A stretch of DNA of 64,000 nt, taken from positions 1 through 64,000 of the forward strand of contig CATOQE010000001.1 of assembly GCA_951802425.1 (NCBI GenBank). The letters run 5' to 3'. Position 1 is the stretch's first letter; each line of letters begins with the position of its first letter. A program made the position numbers and the translations under genes. Positions 36,961 through 48,200 of the stretch are shown in pieces. The notes beneath the pieces were generated by a model that made no database searches, had not been told where the DNA came from, and was given only the letters and a program-made list of their open reading frames with translations. This DNA comes from Clavaria fumosa. Taxonomy: Eukaryota > Basidiomycota > Agaricomycetes > Agaricales > Clavariaceae.

Positions 36961-38869
36961 TCTCTGATAGCTCATACCTTGTGCCTCAGTAGTAGGTTTT
37001 CGTCCTCTGGCTCCTCACTTTCAACCACAGGTATCTCCTGTGGTTTATTGGGCCCTGCCTTGCCTGGATCCTCCTGTAAGGCATAGTTCCTTACATTTCC
37101 CCTAAAAGCCTCTGGCTTTCACTGTGACTGCAGACATGCACTCATGTAATGCCCTGCTTTCCTGCATGTATAATATATTAAAGGAGCTTTCCACTCCTCT
37201 CCAATTTGTGGCCCTGCCTTGGGCAGTTCTAGCTGGGGTTTACTCCCTCTGGCTGGGGTGCATTCATCCTGCACACAGTCAATCCACAGGGGAAAAGGTT
37301 CCCCTGGCCTGTGGTCTGTGTGTGGCTGATATGGCCACAGTCTCACAAACTGCTGCCCCACAGGTATTCTACCTGTGGGTGGGTTTCCTTTGGTACCCAC
37401 TGGGTTCCCTGATGAAGGCACTGCCCTCTGCTGCCGGAGGTAGTGGAGGGTCGCTTCCACTTGGTGACTAGCGTCGATAATATCTTCGATGCTAATTGCA
37501 CGAGTTTTGAAGATGGCCTCCACCATCTTGTTAGGCAGTCCATTAAGGAACTGCCTCTTCATCGTACCAGCATCAGGTGGGGTGAGCATTTGCTCAGCTG
37601 CCTGGGCCAATTCATTCCAGAATCCCAAGGCACCCTTCACCTTTGTGAACTTTACCTGGTAGAAGGCATCCACTGCCTTTTGGGCCATTACCTCAGTCAG
37701 GAACTGCTTAAACATAGCAGTTATCAATTCCTCGAAGGTGGACCTTCGAGGAGCACAGGACAGTCCTGTTACTTCTTGGGTATACCAAGTAGCAGCTATT
37801 CTGCTCAGTTGTGAACCTGCTAACATGACACATTGTAGGTAAGTTTTCTAATTGGGGTTCAGGTTTGGGAAGGGTTCAGGTTGTTTCTATGCCAGCATTT
37901 TAGAGGTCATTTGTGAGGGGTTAGTAAGTTATTTAAATTGTTTGAGTTAGATAGGTTACGTTTTTGTGGTTCAGGTTGTGTTATTATTATTCTTGAGCTA
38001 AGTCTAGACATCTGCATGTACTTGCTATTATTTTACATCTAACGATTAATGCATACCATTCATACATGGTGTGCAGGAAGTTAAAGGAGCAGTCACTCAT
38101 GCAATTTCCCACACACAATCTATGAATGGTATGTGGGAGTTGAAGGAGTCATCACTCCTGCAATTTCCCGCACACCATTCACACATGATGTGCGGGAAGT
38201 TTAAGGCGTGGTCATTCTGCAGGTTTCCCGCACACCATACGTGAATGGTGTGCGGGAAGTTGACGGAGCAACCACTCCTTCAACTTCCCGCATATCATGC
38301 GTGAATGGTGTGCGGGAAGTCGAAGGAGTGGTCGCTCCTCCAATTTCCCGCACACCATTCACGTATGGTGTGCGGGAAATTGCAGGAATGACCACTCCCT
38401 CAACTTCCCGCACACCATTCACATACGGTGTGCGGGAAGTTGAAGGAGTGGTTGCCCCTGCAATTTCCAGCATAGCATTCACACATGGTATGGGGACAGG
38501 CAAACTGACCCAAAGATATCTTACTCTCCTCTATGAGCTGGATATTCTCTTGCTTTGTCTTCTCAACCAGTTTCATGGCCTCCATGGCCTGTTCAAGTAC
38601 CTGGATTTTGGCAGTCTGAGTCCTTTGCAGCTTGTGCTTTGTAATATAAAGGGATGCAGAATGCTCCCTTTCACCCTGGAGTTCTGCTCTGGCATTGCTT
38701 AAGGCCAATATTGAGCATTATGCAATGCAGACTCAACACCCTCAAACTGCTTGTCAGAGGCAGGCTCTGATGGTCCTACACCTCCCTCCTGTAGTCTCCT
38801 GGCATGAGCTGCGAGCAGCTGCTCTCTCTGATCCTGTGACCTCTGTGATGCTGAATACTTTGGAGGCAT
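36961..38869 (-). pseudogene. Gypsy-4 gag with N-terminal coiled coil and CCHC remnant
   Basis: Reverse strand. A likely start ATG at 38869-38867 opens MPPKYSASQRSQDQREQL. After a break near 38700 the frame 38708-38500 continues with a coiled-coil-like helix (LQRTQTAKIQVLEQAMEAMK). A 60-bp hairpin minisatellite fills 38051-38496. The Gag core lies at 37826-37119: retrotransposon-gag helices (WYTQEV, FLTEVMAQKAVDAFYQVKF) and a degenerate zinc knuckle YYTCRKAGHYMSAC in which the first cysteine is tyrosine. Gag-like sequence with stops runs to about 36961. Pol is missing and the LTR was not found. Confidence 0.75.
38051..38496. repeat. 60-bp minisatellite of nested hairpins, about 7.5 units
   Basis: Units start at 60-bp steps. 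Each consists of an inverted repeat around CCCGCACACCAT-TCACGTA-TGGTGTGCGGG plus a second small inverted repeat GGAGTGGTCGCTCC. Because the unit is nearly its own reverse complement and 60 is divisible by 3, both strands stay open. Both encode almost the same 20-residue repeat (for example SRTPFTYGVREVEGVVAP). It sits inside a gag remnant between the coiled coil and the core. Confidence 0.9.
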
Positions 38870-40802
38870 AAATTCAGCCTGTATAGCTGATAAGAGATAA
38901 TGAGCCAGAAAGCCAAGGTTTTGCCCAGCTGCAATTCATCAAGAGATATGAATAAGTGAATATATAGGTTCAGAAAATAATGGTATAATAGTGCTTACCT
39001 AGGTGTTCCAAAGCCCCAAATTCTTCCCCCCAAGTACACACAGTCCAGTACAAGTCCCTAAAGTGTCAGAAGGTGGTATTCAGCCTGAAATGTAGAGAAA
39101 ACAGTAATTTATATGATAAGATAGGAAAATATGAAGTTTTGGAGGCTTACCCTGTGCACACAGAGTGTTTTAAAGTGGGGGGAGAATGAGAGCCAGAGAA
39201 TGAGGCCACAGAAACCTTGTGGTGTATGCACACAGCCACTGACTACATTAACACACAAGTCCAGCAGCATCAAATCTGTAGGCCTCATAGACCTTTTGGG
39301 ACTTACCTTTGCTGAGAGGAAATGTTCAGAAATCTTATTTGAACATTTTGTTCAAGATGGAATCTTTCTAAAGTCTTTGTTATCTAGATAACAACAATAT
39401 CTCAATAAATAAAGTGTTTTTCAAAGGTCCATCTTGAACAAAAGTTTCTAAATTTAATTTCAGACTGTCAAGAACAGTGAGGACAAAGTCCCAATGCACA
39501 GACCAGGTGTCAATAATGTTGAACTGAGGAGCATGGAGATACATGGGGGGTTCATATACTACTAGGGTAGGGCATAGGGGCTAACTGTGAAACATGAGTA
39601 TATCAGATATCTATAGCAATTTCACCTGAGGAGTGGGAAGGCATGGATGATACATGTAAGACAAAGAATATGTTCCCATGGGTAGTGGGCATCATCCCAA
39701 TGGTTGCTAATCATAGACTAGCACCAAGGGAAATGCCAGAAGTAAAGTCCATTTGGTCTGGAAGTCCAATTGATTGGAGCAGAGGAAGCAGAGGTGTGGA
39801 ATCAGAGTTTGGAGTTTTGGTGCAGAGGTGCAGAGGTGTGGAGGGAGCAGAAGTGTGGAGGGAGGGCAAAAAAAGTTGGAGATGCTGGGGGGCTGAGAGG
39901 ACCTATTGTAAGTTCACTCACCCCTCCCTCCTACAAAATTTTTTATCCTAAGAAGAAATTTTACTAAGGAATTGTCAAGAAGCAGGCTAGAGTAGACAGA
40001 AGAGTAGAACAAACAGAGCAAACAAGGAGTGTTGGAGTTGTACAAAAGGTAACATTGTATGAACAAGATTTCAGAGTTTTTGCAAGGTCAAGAAAAATCA
40101 GAGAATCAAAGTATCAAGGAATCAGAAAAAGCAGAGTTTCAGAGTTTTGGTATTTGTGAGGACTGGAATAACAAGGAACAGAAGAACATAAGGAGTGTGG
40201 GTTTAGATTGGAGGTGCAGATTGGAGGTTTGGATTGGACCTTTGGCTGTTGCAGCAAGGAGCAGGGCAGGAAGCAGCACAAAGGGCAAGCAAAGGACCAG
40301 TTGTATACACAAGGTTGTAGTTTGAATATACTTCTAAAGTCTATAGGGTCAATATCCCACTAATAGTGCATTGGTGGAAAATCTAAGGAAATATTCATAG
40401 CAAGCCTAATACCTAAGATATTGGCATGGGGTTTGCTTCTTCCTAACCCTAAATCCTACACCAATTCTGTAAAACAAGAATGGTGTAGGATTGTGGGAAT
40501 TTCAACCCTTAGCTGCCAGGTAAAGCCATAGGCCCCATTCACTAGGTCACATGACCTATTCCCCAATTTTCACCAATGCCCCCTTTTCAGGTGATCTTTA
40601 GGTACAATATTCCTCAATTCTATTAGGTGCTTGGGATCTGGGAAACTATTAGGCACAGGATGCCAAAAAAGGCAATATCCACTCCACAAATGGGTTGGAA
40701 TTAGGTGCCTGAACCATTTTCAATTAGGTGCCAGCACCACAAAACCACCAATAGGTCAATTTCCACATATCTTATAGGGTCAATATCCCACCAATAGTGC
40801 AT
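38870..40802. other. About 1.9 kb without a recognisable gene
   Basis: Probably the leader and decayed LTR of Gypsy-4 (reverse), but no clear TG/CA ends. Visible structures: an inverted pair TTGTTCAAGATGGA (about 39350) and TCCATCTTGAACAA (about 39428); a hairpin with AATCCTACACCA/TGGTGTAGGATT arms near 40450-40490; and a direct repeat TATAGGGTCAATATCCCAC(T/C)AATAGTGCATT at about 40342 and 40774. Only short unrelated open frames. Confidence 0.5.
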
Positions 40803-41718
40803 TACCATGCCCTGTGGTCACCATCCCCATGCATCCAGAGTATGAGGACCCCAAGATTGTGGCCCTTGCAAGGTGGTTCAAGAGAAGAAGGCACAGGAGG
40901 AGGACAAGTGGAAGAAGAGGGAGGAAGTGGATCAGGTGTGGTGGGAGGAGATGGAGTGGGTGAAGGCAGTGGAGGTGAAGTGGCATGTGGAGGAGATCGC
41001 ATGAGTGCATGGAGTGGGGCAGAAGCGGAATCCAATGCCAGAGTCTGAGGTGGAGCGAGGGGTATGCATGCAGTGCTGGCTGTTGTCACTGGGCTGCATG
41101 TACCCAAGTGGAGGGCAGGGCACTTCATGTGTTGCCTGTGTGGGGGTGAAGCAGAAGTGTGTGGGTGGAGAGGCAGAGGGGCTGGAGCAGAAGAGACTCC
41201 ACTCTGTGAAGTCAAAAAAGGTGGTAGAGGAGGAGATGGAGGTGTGGGAGGTGCGGGCTCTGCAAGCAGAGGTGGAGAGGGCAGAAGTGGAGTGGGCGAG
41301 GTTGGCAAAGGCCACCCTTGACTTGGTGGCCTGCAGTGTGGCGGAGTTGGAGGAGTGGAGGAAGGAGGCAAGGGTGGAGAGGAAGGAGTGGAGGGTGGAG
41401 CAGAAGGCAGTGGCAGAGGATTGGAGGATCCTCCAAGAGTTTTTTATGGGGAAGTGGGGGGTGGAGGCAGAGGTGGAGGAGAAAGCAGAGGGAGAGAAGA
41501 TGGTGGTAGAGTCAGAGGCAGAGATGGAGATGGAGGGAGAGAAGGAGAAGGAGGATGCAGAGATGGATGCAGAGGTGGAGGTGGAGGCAGAGATGGAGGC
41601 AGAGGTGGAGAAGGAGAAAGAGGCAGAGGCAGAGGAGGGGGAAGTAGGAGCAGAGTCCAGGCTGAAGGAGCCTGAAGGAGTTTTACAAGCATTGCCTGGC
41701 TCACCCCCCTCTGCCTAA
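40803..41718 (+). pseudogene. Antisense Zn2Cys6-like acidic protein of Gypsy-2a, 5' truncated
   Basis: Lies downstream of, and convergent with, Gypsy-2a pol. Sequence from 40803 matches the 2b copy (DPKIVALARWF, then [19 protein letters not shown] after a frame change), with a TGA at about 41002. The open part, 41005-41718 (237 codons), has a cysteine cluster CMQCWLLSLGC - ten residues - [11 protein letters not shown]. That spacing, CX2CX6CX10CX2CX6C, fits the fungal Zn2Cys6 binuclear cluster. A long Glu/Lys/Val-rich helical region (residues about 70-220) follows, and the end LPGSPPSA is shared with 2b. Function unknown; zinc binding and possibly DNA or RNA binding is inferred from spacing only. 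The upstream part was lost in a junction at 40802. Confidence 0.7.
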
Positions 41719-42021
41719 TATATATATATATATATATTATCTACTTATTTATTGTTTCTTTTTTTATCTTTTATCTTTTCTTTTATAAAATTTATCTTTT
41801 ATCTTTTGAACTTGAGTGAAAGTAAGCAGTGTGAAAACAGAAAATGAGGTAAAGTGGAACAGAGAAACAGAAGAAAAGTCCAGAGTTGGACTTGATGAAA
41901 TAAAATTTCAGAGTTTTTTGGAGAAGAACAAAGGTTCTTTTTTTTTTTTTGGGATTCAGAGAAAGTGGAGAAAGCAGAGAGGAGAGACAGAGAGACAAGG
42001 AGACAGAGAGACAGATCAAAG
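41719..42021. other. Spacer between the converging Gypsy-2a genes
   Basis: Begins with a (TA)n run at 41719-41739, then poly-pyrimidine/A-rich sequence, a T12 run near 41940 and GAGACAGA repeats. The same spacer is present in 2b (about 61155-61480, inverted), so it belongs to the element. It may hold the 3' ends of both converging transcripts. Confidence 0.6.
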
Positions 42022-45000
42022 GGAATTGAGAGGTCCAGGCTTGTTCAGATATGCATGGATGGAAGTCCAAAACAGCCTCAGAGGTGTGTACAAGGTCTGT
42101 AGCTGGTAACCAAGATGTTTCCTCATTGGTCCCACTGCACCAAGTAAAGGAGTTTGCAGGTGTGGTGTTTGTTGATCTTGGAGTTAGAAATGTGGAAGAC
42201 AGGGTGGACCACTCACATGGCTTCAGGGAGTTGGAGTATGAAGGGATGCAAGCCAGCCTCTCCAATGATCTCGAAAGGTCCAAGGAACCTTTCAGAGAGC
42301 TTCTGGGATGGTCTGGTGGTATGGAAAAAGTTTGCCTTAATGTAGACTTGGTTTCCAACCTTAAACCTCAGTGCCAGAGCCCGATGGGTGTCTGCTGGAC
42401 CTTGATAGTGACATTGTGCATTGGCAATGTGGGTATGGAGTTCTTGGTGGAGCTCATCCAAGTCCACAGCAAGTTCTCAGGCACAAACCAAGATTACTTC
42501 ATGTTCAGGGTACACCAATATGTTCAGATGATAGCCCTTGTTTGCAAAGAATGGAGAAACCCCAGTAGTGGCACTCAGAGCATTGTTGTAGGCAAACTCC
42601 ACTAGAGGCAGCAGTTCAGACCAGTTGTCCTGCTGGTAATTGCAGTAACAACAGAGGTATTGTTCCAATGTCTGGTTAGTGCTCTGTTTGTCTGTTGCCC
42701 TCCAGATGATATCTGGAGGTAAAGTGCAAAGTCATATCAAGGACTTTGCCCAATGAGCAGAAGAAATGGGAGACAAACTCAGAGCCACAATCAGAGGTGA
42801 CATGTGACAGAACTCCATGTTTTGAAAAGATGTGAGGTATGAACAGGCAAGCCAACTCTGTGGAGTTCACTTTGTTGGTTGTTGGGATGAAAATCCCCTG
42901 CTTCATAAACCTATCAACAACCACCAAGATTGTGGTAAAACCAGAGCTCTTGGGGAGTTGCTCAATGAAATCCATCGAGATGGAATTCCACAGTTTCTCA
43001 GGTATGGGCAGCTGCTTAAGCATTTCATATGGCTTATGCTGAGGGGCTTTCACCCTACCACAAGTTGTGCAAGATTTGCAAAAGTCTGATACAAATCCTT
43101 GGAGTTTTGGCCAGGAATAGTCCCTGAAGACCAAGGCCATAGTCTTGGTCCAACCAAAATGTTCAGCAAGCGGGTGATCATGTCTTGCATGTAAAATGCA
43201 GAATTGGAGGTCATCAACATCTGGTACATAAATCTGTCTGCACTCACAGAGAAGTCCATTGTTGTCCATGGAGTTCAAGCAGAGGTCCTGCAGAATTGGA
43301 GTGATCACAGGATCAAGCAAGAGTCCAAACCAGATATCCTCACAGAGTTGATTATTGTCAATCACGAATGAGGCACATGCATGTAGTGCAGCACATAGAG
43401 CAATGAAGCTTGGAGTGATGAAATCAATTGTCCACCAGTGAACATTGGCTAGAGATTCTGTGGATTGATGCAGGCATGATCACTATCCACCTCTTTGGGA
43501 TAGACATCCCAATGTCTAGTCAACATCAGGTTTCATTCCAAGGTGACTGGGGCAGAATCAGATCATGAAATTGAACTGGGAGAGGAACTTCAACCACCTG
43601 GCTTGACACCAGGTGAGCAGGCAGACCATGGAGAAATACTCAAGGTTCTTGTGGTCAGTAACAATGTTGACCAGAGTTTCAGAACCTTCGAGATAATGCC
43701 TCCAAGTGGTAAATGCCCAGGGTGTGGAAATGAAAAGTGATAGGATGGACTTCACTGTCGGAGGTGACTGTAGAGAGAATCATGGAAACAGCATAGTCTG
43801 AGGTGTTGGTTTTGACTATAAGCAGAGCTCCAGGGATAAAGTGTGAGAGGATCAGCATGGAGGAGAACACAGTTTGTAGAGAGTCAAAAGTGGACTGGCA
43901 GTTGTCAGACCAATGCCACTGTATGTTCTTATAAGTGAGGCAGTTCATTGGAGAGACAACATTGGAGTAGCCATGGATGAAACAGCAATAGAAATTGGCA
44001 AATCCAAGGAAGGACTGTACATCTTTGACCTTCTGCGGAGTGGGCCATTCCTGTATAGCTTTAACTTTAGTTGTTTCCATAGAAGGTCCAGCTGGAGATA
44101 AGACAAATCCAAGGTACTCCATGGTCTCAGCATGAAATTCACACTTAGCTGGGTTCAGGAAGAGACTGTTCTTCTGGAGCCTTTGGAGTACCTCTCAGAC
44201 ATGTTCATACATGTTGTTCTGGGTCCTCAGAGTAGATGAGGATGTCATCAAGATAGACAACCATGAACATGTCAAGGAGGTCAGAGAAGACATTGTTCAT
44301 GAAATGCTGGAAAATGGTGGGTGTGTTTGTGAGCCCAAAGGGCATCACACCATTTGAAGGACCCATATTGGGTGCAGAATATGGTCTTCCATTCATCACC
44401 CTCAGCAATATGGACCAGGTGGTATGCATGTTGGAGGTCAAGTTTAGTGTAGATTTGGGCTTTTCCTGGAACATCAAGAAGATCTTTGGTTAGCAGAAGT
44501 GGATAATGGTCCTTTTTGGTCACTTTATTGAGACCATGGAAATCAACACAGTGTCAGAGTGTTCCATTCTTTTTCTGGATGAAGAGCACAGGTGCTCCAT
44601 GTGGAGAATGGCTCAGACATATGGATCTGATGCAGAGATGCTCATCCAGAAACTTGTGGAGTTCACTGAGTTCAGACTGCAACAAAGGATAGACTATACC
44701 TGGCAGAAGAGATTGCCCCTCCAGATGGTTGGTGCAGAGCCAGGGTGTCTGCCTTCTTTTTACTGAAGATGTCCAGAAAATTCCTGTACTCCTCTGGGAC
44801 AGAGAGGAGATCCTCCTGGGTGGTGTCAAGGACGTGCTGCAGATGATGGTTGAGCCAAAGCACATGGAATGGAGACAGACAGAGAGACAGAGGTGGACAA
44901 AGGGACAGAATGGAGAGTGCTGGCCAGTGCACCCTCCAGGACAGATTCCAGAGTTTTTTTCTCATTTATAGATGGTCTGGGTGTTATCTGGGCAGTAGTC

Positions 45001-45245
45001 CAGTCAACCAGCAGGTTGCGTTGGAACAGCCAATTCATTCCCAAGATCACATCACATGAGGGGTCAAGATCAGTAAGATGTTAGTCAGATCCATGGGGGA
45101 GAGCTGAATGGAGAGCTGGACTGCTTTGGTAACCCAGATGGAGGTGCCTTGTGAACTACTTGCCATTTCCAGAGATGTCTGCAAAAAGATGAAGGATATG
45201 GTCACTGCCCACCGTGTTCTGGTCATGGTCTCTGCAGTGCAGGAT
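42022..45245 (-). pseudogene. Gypsy-2a pol (chromodomain lineage), decayed
   Basis: Reverse strand, order protease end - RT - RNase H - integrase - chromodomain. Seen: DVILGMNWLF (about 45050), a pre-RT segment (VPEEYRNFLDIFSKKKAD), RT with [13 protein letters not shown] and the catalytic YLDD (44255-44244), and RNase H (near 43755-43560). The integrase has a zinc-binding region (HARHDHPLAEHFG...CKSCTTC), core SMDFIEQLP, SDCGSEF and [10 protein letters not shown], and C-terminal RFLGPFEII. The C-terminal chromodomain (LLYLVQWD, then ETSWLPATDLVH and AVLDFH in the next frame) identifies a chromovirus-type Gypsy. Numerous frameshifts and stops make it inactive. It is cut within the protease near 45245, where Gypsy-3 begins on the other strand. 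CpG is almost absent. Confidence 0.88.
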
Positions 45246-48200
45246 ACACTCTACACAAATGTTACGGCTCCGGACACCTCCGATCTCGTTGTGGCAGTCG
45301 ATGCCACTCCGCTCCGCATTGTAGAAGGCATATTGGATGGTCGAATCGCTGTGGAGTGCCTTCTCGACCAGGGAAGTTCGATTGTAGCAATGCGGCGAGA
45401 CGTCTGGGAGAAACTTGGCAATCCACTACACTCTGAACACGTTATTCACATGGAATCCTCTCATGGTACCATTGCTCTGATGCTCAGACTCATCAAAAAT
45501 TCCCCTTTACAGATCGGTCTGTGCACGTTCCATGTTCAAATGCAAGTGGCAGACACACTGCCCTGCGAGGTTCTTGTCAGACGACCATTTTTTATGCTAA
45601 CTGGCTCGCAAACAATCGATCATCCCCATGGGGCCCAGGACCTCATTCTAAATGATCCAAACACAGGAGAACAAATCATAGTGCCAACAAAAGAGCGAAT
45701 GCCGATCTGCAAAACATTGAAGAATAAGAAACCGCATCCGGATTTTTGATGGCTGGAGCCTCGAACATCCGCAAATCTATGGACTCACCTCCGATCAATG
45801 TGGACATGGAAACTATACCCAAATACGAGACTCCAGCCATCTTTTCCACTTCCGTTCAGAATTCCTCATCATCTCTTTGTAAATCTAGCCCCTCTTGATC
45901 CTTGTATCAGTGTCTTGGACATTTCTCTCGATTCTGTTGATTCCCCAGTGTAGTAGGCTGTACAGGTGTTGGCTGCAAATAGATGTTCGCGGCCGGGTTC
46001 TTCAGGGGGTCTTATTACACAATGGGTACACTAGACAGAACCTTGGAGGATGTGGAGGTTGAGTGTAAAAAGGTTCAGAGAGTGAAAATATACGTTGTCC
46101 GGAGTATCCGGTATCGGATCCGATAGAGACCGATGTTTGGATCGAAGGTTCGAGGGGCCGGCGACGACGAAGGCCAGTGGATCAATAGGTACGACGAAGG
46201 GTGAGCTTGCTAAAAATCACAGCACGATGTGGGCGTTCAAAAAGCTGGATTTCCGTATAGTCCGAAGTGTGCTTAAGTACAGTTCTGTAAGTACAGCAAA
46301 TTGGAATGTACGGAAATGTCCGGAAAACATATGGAACAGCGCCATGTCACGTGAAGGGTTATATGGAGGAGTTATATCACAAGGGAATTGAGTAGCTCAG
46401 AGGAATGAAATGTCCGATGTCCGGACCGCTCGTAAACTGAAGGAAAGTGGGGCTGGTACAGCAAAGGGGTATTAGGAACAATGGGCAAAGTACTGCAAAG
46501 GGTTTGAAACGTTCAAATGATTGAATGGTTGAAAGGGATCACAATATGAAATTTACAGCATGTTATATGAAATAAAGGAATGGGAATGGAATAGTGAGTA
46601 TGTCGAGCGCTGACCATGCTGGAGTGATGAAATAGAAAGGCGTGGGCGGTGTGTGAGACCTGCAGGCTGTGATCGTCACGGGGGATTGAAGACCGGGGAG
46701 TCCGATATCGAATATATATCAGATGCTATTGGAGGTTATCGGACGGTGTCGGATGGTTATCAGATCGTATCGCGCGTAATTGCCTTGGATCGCAAAATAT
46801 CCGGATAGTCGGTTTCTGTCATATTTCCGTGTTTAGACCACATATAATCCTTACACCGGTCGCTACCAAATGTGAACCGACACATCCGAATATCGCATAT
46901 CCCCTGTACAACAATTCCTCCGAAATGAAGGTCCTGTCTACAGATGCCATTTTGCCAGTTTACTTAGGAAAGAAATATAAGAAGGTGGCGAACTGCATCA
47001 ATCCAATCAAAGCGACAGTACCCGAAGAATTCTGTATTGTCTGACGATGGCATCCAGACCCCCTAGCCGATATACCGACTCTTCCAACACACCCCCCCGA
47101 TTTCACCCCCAGTCTCTGATATACTCAAGACCAGAAAGATGCGCATAACACAAACCCCACCGGATTCTTATGGCTGGAGGAAGAAGAACTTGTTCACTAT
47201 CTTATCAAAGCCCAGGAAGATGCCTTCGCTTGGATGGAGACTGAAAAAGGACGATTCAACGCAAAATACTTCGATCCAATTATCATCCCGACAGTCAAAC
47301 ATGTCCCCTGGATTTTCAAAAATATACTGATTCCCCCTGGCATCTACAATGAAGTCCTAAAGGTTATCTGAGAAAAGATAGCAGCTGGAGTCTATGAAGA
47401 ATCCAATTCATCTTATCAGTCCCAGTGGTTTTGTGTGTTAAAGAAAGATGGAAAGTCCCTCCGACTCGTACACAACCTCCAGCCATTGAACAAAGTCACT
47501 ATCAGCAACTTGGCAGTTCCCCCAATAATGGAGGTTTTTGCAGAATCATTTGCTGGACGCGGATGCTACGGATCACTCGATTTATTTGTCTCCTTCGATC
47601 AACAGTCTCTCGATGAGTGAAGCCGAGACCTTACCACATTTCAAACCCCTCTCGGAGTCAAACGGCTCACTTGCGTCCTGATGGGATACACCAACATGAC
47701 GCAAATTATGCATGGAGACATCACGCATATCTTGCAAGATGAAATTCCGCATGTCACCATCCCATTTGTAGATGATGTAGCAATTAAGGGCCCAGAAACC
47801 CGATACAAGCTTCCGGATGGCACTTACAAGACGATCCCGGAGAATCCGCAAATATGGCAGTTTGTTTGGGAGCATTTAAATAATGTCAACCGGGTGCTCC
47901 AACGAATCAAGAAAGTCGGAGGAACCATTAATGGCAAGAAAACAACAATTTGCACCCCCGAAACAATAGTTACTGGACACATGTGCACATATGAAGGGCA
48001 AGTTCCGGATGCTTCCAATGTTCAGCGTATTCGAGACTGGCCTCCATGTGAAACACTCACAGATGTCCAATCATTTGCAGACTACTCCAGATATTCATTA
48101 AAAACTATGCAGTACTTGCCTGACCACTCATCAATCTGACTTGCAAGGATGTTCCATTCAGGTTTGAAGAAGAAGAGCAAAATTTGATGGACCGACTTAA

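Noticed and set aside
38051..38496. CRISPR-like array
   Set aside because: 60-bp period without separate repeat and unique spacer parts, no cas genes, and eukaryotic context.
40802..41371. 189-codon proline-rich reverse-strand frame
   Set aside because: Shadow of the forward Glu-rich gene; Glu codons read as Pro/Leu/Ser on the other strand.
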